A stretch of DNA of 64,000 nt. Source: Bacteroidia bacterium. GTDB taxonomy: Bacteria; Bacteroidota; Bacteroidia; B-17B0; Aurantibacillaceae. This document shows, piece after piece, positions 8,756 to 17,146 of this stretch. The number at the start of each line of letters is the position of its first letter. Within the stretch, counting starts at the first letter, position 1. The translations under genes and the position numbers were made by a program. The notes beneath the pieces were generated by a model. That model ran no database searches. It was not told where the DNA came from and saw only the letters and a list, made by a program, of their open reading frames with translations. The stretch lies in the NCBI GenBank assembly GCA_018000995.1, contig JAGNIU010000001.1, positions 62,001-126,000 of the forward strand. Direction: 5' to 3'.

Positions 8756-11700
8756 ATGAGTAAGTACTCCGAATATAAACAATTGAACCTTCCGCAAATT
8801 AGTGCGGATATGCTACGCTTTTGGGAAGAACAAAAAACGTTCGAAAAATCAATTAGCAGTCGCGAAGGCAAAACGCCTTGGGTTTTTTATGAAGGTCCGC
8901 CTAGTGCAAATGGTTTGCCGGGCATTCATCACGTAATGGCGCGTGCGATTAAAGATATTTTTTGTCGCTTTAAAACATTGCAAGGTTATCAGGTAAAACG
9001 TAAAGCCGGTTGGGATACACATGGTTTACCAATTGAATTAGCAGTTGAAAAAGGATTAGGCATTACAAAAGAAGATATCGGAAATAAAAATTCACCGAAA
9101 TATTTATCAGTTGAAGATTATAACAAAGCCTGCCGCAAGGAGGTAATGAAATATACCGATAAGTGGGAAGAAGTAACTAAGAAAATGGGTTACTGGGTAG
9201 ATATGACCGACCCTTACATCACTTACGATAACAAATACATTGAAAGTGTTTGGTGGTTGCTAAACAACTTGTACAAAAAAGAACTATTGTACAAAGGATT
9301 TACTATTCAGCCATACTCGCCCGCAGCAGGAACAGGATTAAGTTCTCACGAATTAAATCAACCGGGATGTTATAGGGATGTGAAGGACAGAACAGCAACA
9401 GTTCAATTCAGAGTCCGAACTTCTGAATTTGAGAAAAGGAAATTTTTAATTGACTTGCCTACCGCAACCGAATTATATTTTCTTGCCTGGACGACAACTC
9501 CTTGGACTCTCCCTTCAAATACAGCATTAGCTGTTGGAAAAGATATTGAGTATGCTATTGTTGCAAATAACAATCCTCTAAACGGAAATTTTCAAATTTG
9601 CATCTTGGCTAACGAATTGTTTTCAAAATACTTTGATGAAGAGTTTGTTTTAGTTGGTGATGACAAATTAAAGCAATACGATTCCATCCACCAATTGGAC
9701 GGAAAACTAAAATTCCTAAAAGAGAATAATGTTACCAAAGGTAAAAATGGTAAACCAATTGGATTTAAAAATACAAATCTTGTAAAAGGTTCCGATTTAT
9801 CCGGAATCCGCTATGAGCAACTTTTGCCATTCGGACACGCAAAAATAGAGGACGCTCAAAATTTATTTCAAGTTGTAGTTGGAGATTTCGTTACCACAAC
9901 AGACGGTACCGGCATCGTACATATAGCCCCAAGTTTTGGAGCCGATGACTTCAAAGTTGCACGTGATAACAAAATTCCTGCTTTTACCTATGTCGACAAA
10001 AGAGGGAAATTTTTAAACTTTATTAAAGATGATGTTTTCCTATACGGTGATGAATATGTTAAGGAAGCTTATTTAACTGACGAAGAGAAACAAACAGAAT
10101 TCGAGAAACAGAAAAAAATATTAGAGGCTGCCGGAAAAATAAAAGAATTAAAAGCTTACCTGAGTGTTGATGAACGTATCGTTTTAAAATTACAGGAAGA
10201 AGGAAAATTATTTAAGAAAGAAACTTACGAGCACAGTTACCCACATTGCTGGAGAACTGACAAACCTGTTTTATATTATCCATTAGATTCTTGGTTCATT
10301 AAATCAACTGCTGCAAAAGACAGAATGATTGAACTGAACAAAACCATTAACTGGAAACCGGAATCAACAGGTACCGGTCGTTTCGGAAATTGGTTAGAGA
10401 ATTTGAATGATTGGAACTTATCACGCTCACGTTTTTGGGGAATTCCAATTCCTATTTGGACAAGTGAAGACCGTTCAGAACAAATTTGCATTGGCTCAGC
10501 AGAAGATTTGCAAAAAGAAATTTTAAATGCCGTTGCGAAAGGTGTAATGAAAGAAAATCCGTTAAAGGATTTTAAAGCTGGAAATAATTCAGAAGAAAAT
10601 TATAATACGTTTGATTTACATAAACCTTACGCTGATAATATTGTATTAGAGAAAAACGGAAAACAATTATTCCGCGAACCGGATTTAATTGACGTTTGGT
10701 TTGATTCGGGAGCAATGCCGTATGCACAATTGCATTATCCTTTCGAGAACAAAGATTTAATTGATAACAAAAAGTATTTTCCTGCAGATTTTATTGCAGA
10801 AGGTGTTGATCAAACCCGCGGTTGGTTTTTTACTTTACACGCAATCGCCACAATGAATTTTGATTCTGTTGCTTACAAAAATGTGGTGAGTAATGGATTA
10901 GTGTTGGATAAGAACGGAAACAAAATGAGTAAGCGTTTAGGCAATGCTGTTGATCCGTTCATCACTATTGATAAATACGGTGCTGATGCAACACGTTGGT
11001 ACATGATTGCAAACGCTGCTCCTTGGGATAATTTAAAATTTGATGTGGATGGCATCAGTGAAGTACAACGTCAGTTATTCGGAACACTTTATAACACGTA
11101 TGGCTTTTATGCTATGTACGCTAACGTTGATAATTTTTTAATTGACGAGAAAAATACCGTTCCTGTAAAAGACAGACAAGAATTAGACCGTTGGATTTTA
11201 TCGAAACTACACAGCTTAATAAAAGACACAACAGAACTTTACGAAACATTTGAACCGCATCGTGCTGCTCGTTTAATTGAAGAATTTGTTGATCAGCATT
11301 TAAGTAACTGGTACGTGCGTTTAAGTCGCCGTCGTTTTTGGAAAGGTGAAATGAGCACTGATAAAAAAGCGGCTTACGAAACTTTACACGAATGTTTATT
11401 GGTTGTTGCGCAATTGATGAGTCCTATTGCTCCTTTCTTTGGTGATTGGATGTATCAGAACTTAACAACCCCAATTCGCGAAAAAGCAATTGCTAGTAAG
11501 ACACGTCTACAATTTGAATCAGTTCACTTAACTGAATTAGTTAAAGCTGATAAGACAATTATTGATGTGGCTCTCGAACAACGTATGGACTTGGCGCAGA
11601 AAATTTCGTCAATGATTTTATCTATCCGTAAAAAAGAAAATTTACGTGTTCGTCAGCCCCTACAAAAAATTCAAATTCCTATTTTAGATAAAGACACGCA

Positions 11701-12322
11701 AGCGAAAATTGAAGCCGTAAAAGATTTGATCTTAGCTGAAGTGAATGTAAAAGAAATTGAATTTGTTGATGAAAGCAAAACAGCCATCGTCAAAAATTTA
11801 AAACTCAATTTTAAAACCTTGGGTAAAAAGTGTGGCGCTAACATGAAAGCTGTTCAGGCTTATGCATTAGAAAACGGAACGAAGATTATTCACGATATTG
11901 AGAGTACCGGAAAACACATTTTAAATGTGAATGGTGCTGAAGTTATTTTAGAGACTGAAGACGTAGAAATTATTCCGGTTGATATTCCGGGATGGAAAGT
12001 AGCGAATAGTGGTTCTATTACTGTAGCTTTAGACATTACCATATCGGAAGTGTTAAAACAAGAAGGATTAGCAAGAGAGATTGTTAATCGTATTCAAAAC
12101 ATGCGTAAAGACAAGGGTTTAGACGTAACTGACCGTATTTTAGTGAAAATTCAGGAAAATGCGGGACTTAATACGGCTATAAATAATAATTTAAATTATA
12201 TTTGTTCTGAGACTCTAACAGGCGATTTGCAATTGGTTCAAAACCTGAGCAATGCAACTGCAACCGCCGTAGAAGTTGATGAAACGATATCCACATTGAT
12301 ATCAATTGAAAAGTTAAACTGA
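8756..12322 (+). CDS. ileS: Isoleucyl-tRNA synthetase, type 2, with altered GIHH signature
   Basis: Charges tRNA-Ile; 1188 aa. The synthetase core is clear: GPPSANGLPGIHH (residues 47-59), AGWDTHGLPIE, an editing (CP1) domain with AWTTTPWTLPSNTALAV, DQTRGWFFTL, and KMSKR at residues 723-727, then an anticodon-binding domain and a long C-terminal extension typical of type 2 (eukaryote-like) IleRS. The class I HxGH signature is replaced by G56-I57-H58-H59 (bases 8921-8932), a swap of first and third positions. Literature on type 2 IleRS links GXHH with extreme mupirocin resistance. It is followed after 5 bp by the DksA-like gene. Confidence 0.97.
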   Translation: MSKYSEYKQLNLPQISADMLRFWEEQKTFEKSISSREGKTPWVFYEGPPSANGLPGIHHVMARAIKDIFCRFKTLQGYQVKRKAGWDTHGLPIELAVEKGLGITKEDIGNKNSPKYLSVEDYNKACRKEVMKYTDKWEEVTKKMGYWVDMTDPYITYDNKYIESVWWLLNNLYKKELLYKGFTIQPYSPAAGTGLSSHELNQPGCYRDVKDRTATVQFRVRTSEFEKRKFLIDLPTATELYFLAWTTTPWTLPSNTALAVGKDIEYAIVANNNPLNGNFQICILANELFSKYFDEEFVLVGDDKLKQYDSIHQLDGKLKFLKENNVTKGKNGKPIGFKNTNLVKGSDLSGIRYEQLLPFGHAKIEDAQNLFQVVVGDFVTTTDGTGIVHIAPSFGADDFKVARDNKIPAFTYVDKRGKFLNFIKDDVFLYGDEYVKEAYLTDEEKQTEFEKQKKILEAAGKIKELKAYLSVDERIVLKLQEEGKLFKKETYEHSYPHCWRTDKPVLYYPLDSWFIKSTAAKDRMIELNKTINWKPESTGTGRFGNWLENLNDWNLSRSRFWGIPIPIWTSEDRSEQICIGSAEDLQKEILNAVAKGVMKENPLKDFKAGNNSEENYNTFDLHKPYADNIVLEKNGKQLFREPDLIDVWFDSGAMPYAQLHYPFENKDLIDNKKYFPADFIAEGVDQTRGWFFTLHAIATMNFDSVAYKNVVSNGLVLDKNGNKMSKRLGNAVDPFITIDKYGADATRWYMIANAAPWDNLKFDVDGISEVQRQLFGTLYNTYGFYAMYANVDNFLIDEKNTVPVKDRQELDRWILSKLHSLIKDTTELYETFEPHRAARLIEEFVDQHLSNWYVRLSRRRFWKGEMSTDKKAAYETLHECLLVVAQLMSPIAPFFGDWMYQNLTTPIREKAIASKTRLQFESVHLTELVKADKTIIDVALEQRMDLAQKISSMILSIRKKENLRVRQPLQKIQIPILDKDTQAKIEAVKDLILAEVNVKEIEFVDESKTAIVKNLKLNFKTLGKKCGANMKAVQAYALENGTKIIHDIESTGKHILNVNGAEVILETEDVEIIPVDIPGWKVANSGSITVALDITISEVLKQEGLAREIVNRIQNMRKDKGLDVTDRILVKIQENAGLNTAINNNLNYICSETLTGDLQLVQNLSNATATAVEVDETISTLISIEKLN

Positions 12323-12327
12323 GAAAG

Positions 12328-13362
12328 ATGGCAAAGAAAGTAATAAAAAAAGCGAAAGCTTCGAAACCTGCTAAAAAAGCAAGTAAACCCGCAGCTAAAA
12401 AAGCAGCTAAGCCTGCAAAAAAAGCAGCGAAACCTGCAGCTAAAAAAGTAAAACCCGTAGCAAAAAAAGCAGCGAAACCTGCTAAGAAAGTTGCGAAACC
12501 TATAGCTAAAAAAGCAGCTAAGCCTGCTAAAAAAGTTGTTGCTCCAAAAGTAGCAGCTAAAAAAACAGTTAAAGATTTAATGGTAAAAAAGGCCGGAAAG
12601 CCAATTGATGCTATTAAAAAAACGGGAAAGCCAGTCGATGCTAAAGGAAAAAAAGGCAAGAAAAAAGGTGGAGATGATGACGATGACGATGAGGCAGACG
12701 TAAAAGATGATTACGAAAAAGGTGATGATGACGATGTGTTAGTTGGTGATTTGGAAGAGCCCGCAGTTCTTGATGATGGTGAAATTCCACCTCCTTCAGA
12801 TGATGATGATGACGATGAGATTCCAATTAAAAAAGGACGTGGTCGCCGTAAAAAATCAGATGGTTCATCAAAAGGTGGAAGCATGGAAGCTTATATCCGC
12901 AACCGTCCTTTACAAATTGATTTATCAAAACCATTAATCAAACGTAATCTTGAAGCGGAACCAAAACCTTTTGTAAATACAAAAGATAACCGTTCTCGTT
13001 ATCCGGATAAAGAATTAGCTGAGTTTAAAGAATTGATTCTTGAGAAATTAAAAGAAGCGCAAACCGATTACGATTTATTAAAGCAAACTTTATCTAACGA
13101 AGATAATCATGGTACTGATGACACTTCACCAACTTTTAAATTATTAGAAGATGGTAGTGATGTTTTATCGAAAGAAGAAACAGCGCAATTAGCAGCTCGT
13201 CAGGAAAAATATATTATCAACTTAAAAAATGCTTTAGTGCGTATCGAAAATAAAACTTACGGTATTTGCCGCGTAACCGGTAAATTAATTCCGAAAGAAC
13301 GTTTACGTAGCGTACCGCATGCAACTTTAGGTATTGATGCTAAATTAAATCAAAACAAATAA
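12328..13362 (+). CDS. DksA/TraR-family protein with histone H1-like N-terminal tail
   Basis: A 344-residue protein in three parts. Residues 1-115 are a Lys/Ala/Pro repeat region (KKAAKPA-type units) like histone H1 or AlgP tails. Residues 116-165 hold three runs of Asp (for example DDDDDD at 116-121). Residues 185-344 are a DksA/TraR-type coiled-coil and globular domain: YPDKELAEFKELILEKL, NHGTDDTSPTFKLLEDG and YGICRVTGKLIPKERLR. Only one Cys (314) remains, so no four-Cys zinc site can form. This coiled-coil form next to ileS and lspA is, as I recall, normal in Bacteroidota. It may bind RNA polymerase, and the basic tail may bind nucleic acid; both are inference. A terminator follows. Confidence 0.85.
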   Translation: MAKKVIKKAKASKPAKKASKPAAKKAAKPAKKAAKPAAKKVKPVAKKAAKPAKKVAKPIAKKAAKPAKKVVAPKVAAKKTVKDLMVKKAGKPIDAIKKTGKPVDAKGKKGKKKGGDDDDDDEADVKDDYEKGDDDDVLVGDLEEPAVLDDGEIPPPSDDDDDDEIPIKKGRGRRKKSDGSSKGGSMEAYIRNRPLQIDLSKPLIKRNLEAEPKPFVNTKDNRSRYPDKELAEFKELILEKLKEAQTDYDLLKQTLSNEDNHGTDDTSPTFKLLEDGSDVLSKEETAQLAARQEKYIINLKNALVRIENKTYGICRVTGKLIPKERLRSVPHATLGIDAKLNQNK

Positions 13363-13381
13363 TTCTATTGTAAGACTTAAT

Positions 13382-13419
13382 AAGTGCCAATCCGGATAAA
13401 AACGTTTGGCACTTTTTTT
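13382..13419 (+). terminator. Rho-independent terminator after the DksA-like gene
   Basis: A perfect 9-bp stem AAGTGCCAA (13382-13390) / TTGGCACTT (13406-13414) with a 15-base loop is followed by a run of T to 13419. The lspA ATG at 13427 lies just 7 bases beyond the T run, so lspA needs readthrough or this is an attenuator. Confidence 0.85.
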
Positions 13420-13426
13420 ATTTAAA

Positions 13427-14101
13427 ATGCTCAAAAAATACAAAATACCTTTACTTGCTATTTTCTTAGTTCTGTTCATCGATCAGTTCACAAAAATTTA
13501 CATTAAACTAAATTATCCTTTTGGTGAAGTAACACGCGTGGCGGGTGATTGGTTTATTTTACATTTTACCGAAAACCCGGGAATGGCTTTTGGATTAGAA
13601 TTTGGTGGCGATTACGGAAAATTAATTTTAAGCTCGTTCAGAATCTTAGCCTCCATTGCCGGCATCTGGTACATTATTCATATTGTGAAAAAAGGAGAAC
13701 ACCCGGGATTTATTTTATCGGTATCCTTAATTTTAGCAGGAGCGATAGGAAATATTTTAGACAGCACTTTTTATGGCATGTTGTTTAGCGAGAGTGATGA
13801 GTTTAACACCGCTAAATTTTTACCATCTGAAGGCGGTTACGCCGGATTTTTACACGGACGCGTTGTAGATATGTTTTATTTCCCCATTTGGAACGGAACA
13901 TTTCCAAGTTGGATGCCAATTTGGGGCGGAGAAGAATTTCAGTTTTTCAGACCCATATTTAATTTTGCTGATTTTTCTATCTCGTGTGGCGTTGGTATTA
14001 TTTTAGTGTTTCAAAAAAGATTTATTAAAGATCACAAAGAACCCGTTTCGCTTACAGATTCTCCGGCAGAAAATGTAAATAACGAAACTCCGAATCCATA
14101 A
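13427..14101 (+). CDS. lspA: Lipoprotein signal peptidase II
   Basis: Inner-membrane aspartyl peptidase that removes signal peptides from prolipoproteins, 224 aa. The conserved boxes are present: FTENPGMAFGL, LAGAIGNILDS with the first catalytic Asp, HGRVVDMFYF, and FNFADFSISCGV with the second catalytic Asp. Four membrane helices are visible. It is longer than the 160-170 residues of E. coli LspA because of an insert around residues 115-155 and a polar C-terminal tail, as usual in Bacteroidota. The ATG at 13427 is preferred; an in-frame TTG at 13406 would lie within the terminator stem. hemH follows after one base, so the two are co-transcribed. Confidence 0.95.
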   Translation: MLKKYKIPLLAIFLVLFIDQFTKIYIKLNYPFGEVTRVAGDWFILHFTENPGMAFGLEFGGDYGKLILSSFRILASIAGIWYIIHIVKKGEHPGFILSVSLILAGAIGNILDSTFYGMLFSESDEFNTAKFLPSEGGYAGFLHGRVVDMFYFPIWNGTFPSWMPIWGGEEFQFFRPIFNFADFSISCGVGIILVFQKRFIKDHKEPVSLTDSPAENVNNETPNP

Positions 14102-14102
14102 A

Positions 14103-15110
14103 ATGAAAAAAGCTATTCTGCTTATTAATTTAGGCACTCCCGATTCGCCTTCTGTTTCTGATGTTAGAAAATATTTAACTCAGTTTTTAAACGATGCAAG
14201 GGTTATTGACATTTCACCTGTTGGACGATTTGTTTTAGTGAATGGGATTATTGTTCCGTTTCGCTCTCCAAAATCCGCAAAGCTTTATCAAAACATTTGG
14301 ACTAAAGAAGGTTCTCCGCTTTTACTCAACACAAAAAGTTTAGCTGAGAAATTACAAAAAGAAGTGGGCGACGAGTATATTGTAGAATGGGCTATGCGTT
14401 ATCAAAAACCTTCTGTAAAAAGTGTACTTGAAAAATTACGCAAACAACAACCTTCCGAAATTATTATTCTTCCACTCTATCCTCAATACGCTTCTTCATC
14501 AACCGGGTCAACAGCTGAATTATTTTTAAAAGAATTATCGGGCTGGGAAGTTATTCCAAGTATTAAACTGATCAATAAATTTTACGATCATCCTGCATTC
14601 ATTAAAGCATTAGTTGAAACAGCGAAAGATTACAATTTAAATTCGTACGAACACATTATATTCAGCTATCACGGTTTACCGGAACGACAAATAAAAAAGG
14701 CATCAGTACATTATGGAAGTAATACATGTAATTTTGAAAATTGTTGTAATACTATTACAAAAGATAATCAATACTGTTACCGCGCCAATTGTTTTGAAAC
14801 AACGCGTCAATTAGTAAAGTATTTAAATATTCCGGAAGGAAAATATACATCCACTTTTCAATCGCGCTTAGACGATAAGTGGTTAAAGCCATATTCAGAT
14901 AAAGTAATTGAAGAGTTGGCAAAAAAAGGAATAAAAAAGATTTTAGTATTCTCTCCTGCTTTTGTTGCTGATTGCTTAGAAACACTTTACGAAATAGGAA
15001 CAGAGTATAATGAAATTTTTAAAGAGCACGGCGGCGAAAGTGTTACTCTTGTAAAAAGTTTAAATGATAATGATGTTTGGGTGAAAGCGGTTAAAGAGAT
15101 TGTTAGTTAA
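14103..15110 (+). CDS. hemH: Ferrochelatase
   Basis: Inserts ferrous iron into protoporphyrin IX in the last step of protoheme synthesis, 335 aa. The N-terminal LINLGTPDSPSVSDVRKYL and the active-site segment FSYHGLPERQIKK with His190 identify the family, supported by the acidic patch in DCLETLYEIGTEY. The stretch TCNFENCCNTITKDNQYCYRAN has several Cys, a feature of Bacteroidota HemH; I would not infer an iron-sulfur cluster from it. The start lies one base after the lspA stop. The 3' end overlaps the convergent T9SS gene by 8 bp, leaving no room for a separate terminator. Confidence 0.96.
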   Translation: MKKAILLINLGTPDSPSVSDVRKYLTQFLNDARVIDISPVGRFVLVNGIIVPFRSPKSAKLYQNIWTKEGSPLLLNTKSLAEKLQKEVGDEYIVEWAMRYQKPSVKSVLEKLRKQQPSEIIILPLYPQYASSSTGSTAELFLKELSGWEVIPSIKLINKFYDHPAFIKALVETAKDYNLNSYEHIIFSYHGLPERQIKKASVHYGSNTCNFENCCNTITKDNQYCYRANCFETTRQLVKYLNIPEGKYTSTFQSRLDDKWLKPYSDKVIEELAKKGIKKILVFSPAFVADCLETLYEIGTEYNEIFKEHGGESVTLVKSLNDNDVWVKAVKEIVS

Positions 15111-16506
15111 CGATCAGCTTTTGCTTGTAAAAATTTTCTCCGGTATTTAAAAACACAAAGTAAAGGCCCTTATTCATTCCTGATACATCAATTGTAGTAT
15201 TATTGATTCCTTCACTACACTGAACTTCCTTTGATAATACTAAATCTCCCCTGTGATTATAAACATGAATCATTTCGTTAGCGACAGATTTACAATTAAA
15301 TTTTATAGTTACTTCATCGTTTGCAGGATTCGGAATTACGCTAAAATCACTCATCTCCTCATTAAAACTAATTGTTTTTAATTTCGAGTATGAAATGCTG
15401 CCGTCAAAATCAACTTGTTTTAATCGATAATAACTTGTACCCTTTAAAGGATTTACATCTGTTGCGCCATAAGACAATGATTTGTTACTATTCCCCGCGC
15501 CATTTACTTTTTCAACTTCAGCAAAATTAATTGCGTCACTACTTTTTTCAACTATAAAATAATCATTGTTTTTTTCAGTTGCCGTTATCCATGTGAGATT
15601 TACACTGTCGCCAGTAACAAAAACATCAAAGCTTGTTAATTCAATAGGTAATGGCACCGCTCCAACAAAGTATGGCCAATGTATTGTGTGTTGACAATAT
15701 GGAGAAACAGGAACAGTAAATGCATAACAATAAACATACGTTGCGCCAACTGTTAAATTTGTGAAAGTTAAATTTGATAAAGTTCCGGATTGTAATATTC
15801 CGCCGCATGCCGCGTTTTGAAGTGTCCATGAAAAGTTAGAAACGTTTCCTGCTCCACAATTGGATTGTATAATAACATTAAAACTAACAGTATTTGTAGC
15901 AGCAGTAAACGAAGCGCACATTGTATAATTTTGTCCTGACCCAAAAGGTATTGCAAAGGTTTGACCGGGACAAGATGATGTAACTTGTGCAACAGTTGGA
16001 TTAGTAGCAAAACCACAAGCAGGGCATGATGAAGCGCAGGTTGAACAAGGTTGACCAGGACATGCAGGAGGCGGAGTACAAACAGAAGAACCGCATTGAT
16101 TAACTGTATTCCATGTAATAGTTGTTCCGGCGGTTAAACAAAGTCCGTAAATAACAGCATAACCATTAGTAGTTGAAATTGTATAGCAAGTACCTGCGGG
16201 TGTAGTAGATGTCCAAGTATTAACTAAAGTACCGCCTGTTGTAAAAATAGAAATACGAGGTGCCCAACCGCCGCCTGAGAAAGGAGGATTACATGATCCG
16301 CCGGGATTACAACTGTTTCCTGGTCCTCCTGGAATATTATTTGTAGTTAAGCACAACACAATTGCTCCGGGTGAACCATTACCTACAGTAAAAGATTGGC
16401 AGGTTGCACCGGTTGTATTATAACTACCACTGCAACTTACTTGCGAATATAGTTTCCCTAAAGAAAGAGAAATAATTATAACAACTATGTTTACAATTGT
16501 TTTCAT
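15103..16506 (-). CDS. Secreted Cys-rich protein with T9SS C-terminal sorting domain
   Basis: A 467-residue secreted protein. A signal peptide (IVNIVVIIISLSLGKLYSQ) is followed by a Cys/Gly/Pro-rich region (residues about 25-290) with many evenly spaced cysteines, such as CPGQPCSTCASSCPACG. A linker beginning PIELTSFDVFVTGDSVNLTW is the fibronectin-like segment common before T9SS tails. A type A sorting domain ends the protein (FSVIPNPANDEVTIKF to FYKQKLIVN). The start at 16506 is preferred because it begins at the signal peptide. It lies one base after the small exported-protein gene upstream, forming a pair like that at 17147-19011. Function is unknown; secretion to the cell surface is predicted. 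Confidence 0.8.
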   Translation of the reverse strand: MKTIVNIVVIIISLSLGKLYSQVSCSGSYNTTGATCQSFTVGNGSPGAIVLCLTTNNIPGGPGNSCNPGGSCNPPFSGGGWAPRISIFTTGGTLVNTWTSTTPAGTCYTISTTNGYAVIYGLCLTAGTTITWNTVNQCGSSVCTPPPACPGQPCSTCASSCPACGFATNPTVAQVTSSCPGQTFAIPFGSGQNYTMCASFTAATNTVSFNVIIQSNCGAGNVSNFSWTLQNAACGGILQSGTLSNLTFTNLTVGATYVYCYAFTVPVSPYCQHTIHWPYFVGAVPLPIELTSFDVFVTGDSVNLTWITATEKNNDYFIVEKSSDAINFAEVEKVNGAGNSNKSLSYGATDVNPLKGTSYYRLKQVDFDGSISYSKLKTISFNEEMSDFSVIPNPANDEVTIKFNCKSVANEMIHVYNHRGDLVLSKEVQCSEGINNTTIDVSGMNKGLYFVFLNTGENFYKQKLIVN

Positions 16507-16507
16507 T

Positions 16508-16837
16508 TTATTCGTAAACATATGTTTCAAATGGAACAAAACCTTTTGACGTTACTAATGTTGTTGGGTAAATTTTTATTTTAACGTTAGCATTGAGTTG
16601 GATATAACTCACAATATCAAGTTCACGTTTTTTTTCAATCTGAAATAATTCATCGTTACTTAATTCATATTTATCTGTTCCGGTTTTTAAAACAATCTGA
16701 TAGGTTCCTGTAAGAGGAGCTTCTTGTGCAAGTGTTAAAGCTGTAGTTTGTGATTTAGCATCACTTACCACCTGAGATTTTAAGCTTAAGGAAATGAAGG
16801 TTAATCCAAACATCACGATTATTATCTTTCTGCTCAT
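16508..16837 (-). CDS. Small exported protein, partner of the downstream T9SS gene
   Basis: A 109-residue protein with signal peptide IIIVMFGLTFISLSLKSQ. The mature part is about 85 residues with no recognised domain: TGTYQIVLKTGTDKYELSND and ELDIVSYIQLNANVKIKIYP. It is one base from the downstream T9SS gene. The same arrangement (small exported protein then T9SS protein) occurs at 17147-19011, and the two small proteins share weak similarity around YQI and a following acidic/hydrophobic segment. A joint function is suggested by synteny only. Confidence 0.68.
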   Translation of the reverse strand: MSRKIIIVMFGLTFISLSLKSQVVSDAKSQTTALTLAQEAPLTGTYQIVLKTGTDKYELSNDELFQIEKKRELDIVSYIQLNANVKIKIYPTTLVTSKGFVPFETYVYE

Positions 16838-17146
16838 ATATCTATCAACGATTTGAACTACAAATATCGACCATTTTTAATGGATGAAATAATTTAGATT
16901 TTTTAGATGAGCTTAATTAGACGAAGACGAGCGCTGAGGCGATTAACAGAGCTGTCCCTTACCCGATTTGTGTCTTATTATTTTAGCACCAATAGAAATT
17001 ATCGGAATTATGTAACAAACTTGTGTTAAAACTATTCAGAGTTTTAAGATTTAGTCTTTCTGCCCAATTAATACCCTACAAAAACCTGAATTAATAATGA
17101 TAGGAAAGAAATTGTTGGATAGACAAAGGACAGTTAACAAAACGTT
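16838..17146. other. Gene-poor intergenic stretch
   Basis: About 309 bases between the small exported-protein gene and the next T9SS gene on the same strand. I see no convincing gene, hairpin with T run, or repeat. A 40-codon frame at 16907-17029 on the plus strand lacks supporting features. The stretch probably holds the promoter for the 16837-15103 gene pair. Confidence 0.5.

Noticed and set aside
8651-8797. Longer N-terminus for the TPR/SpoIIE protein
   Set aside because: It would overlap divergent ileS and hide the signal peptide; the ATG at 8650 fits better.
12177-12659. Minus-strand open frame with Phe/Leu/Ala repeats, membrane-like
   Set aside because: It is the complement of the Lys/Ala/Pro codon repeats of the DksA-like gene; no start context or family support.
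12641-12826. Minus-strand His-rich open frame
   Set aside because: It is the antisense of the Asp (GAT) runs of the DksA-like gene.
13406-13426. TTG start for lspA
   Set aside because: It falls in the second arm of the terminator stem; the ATG at 13427 gives the normal LspA start.
16907-17029. Possible 40-residue Arg-rich peptide in the intergenic stretch
   Set aside because: No family, no clear promoter, and the length is expected by chance.
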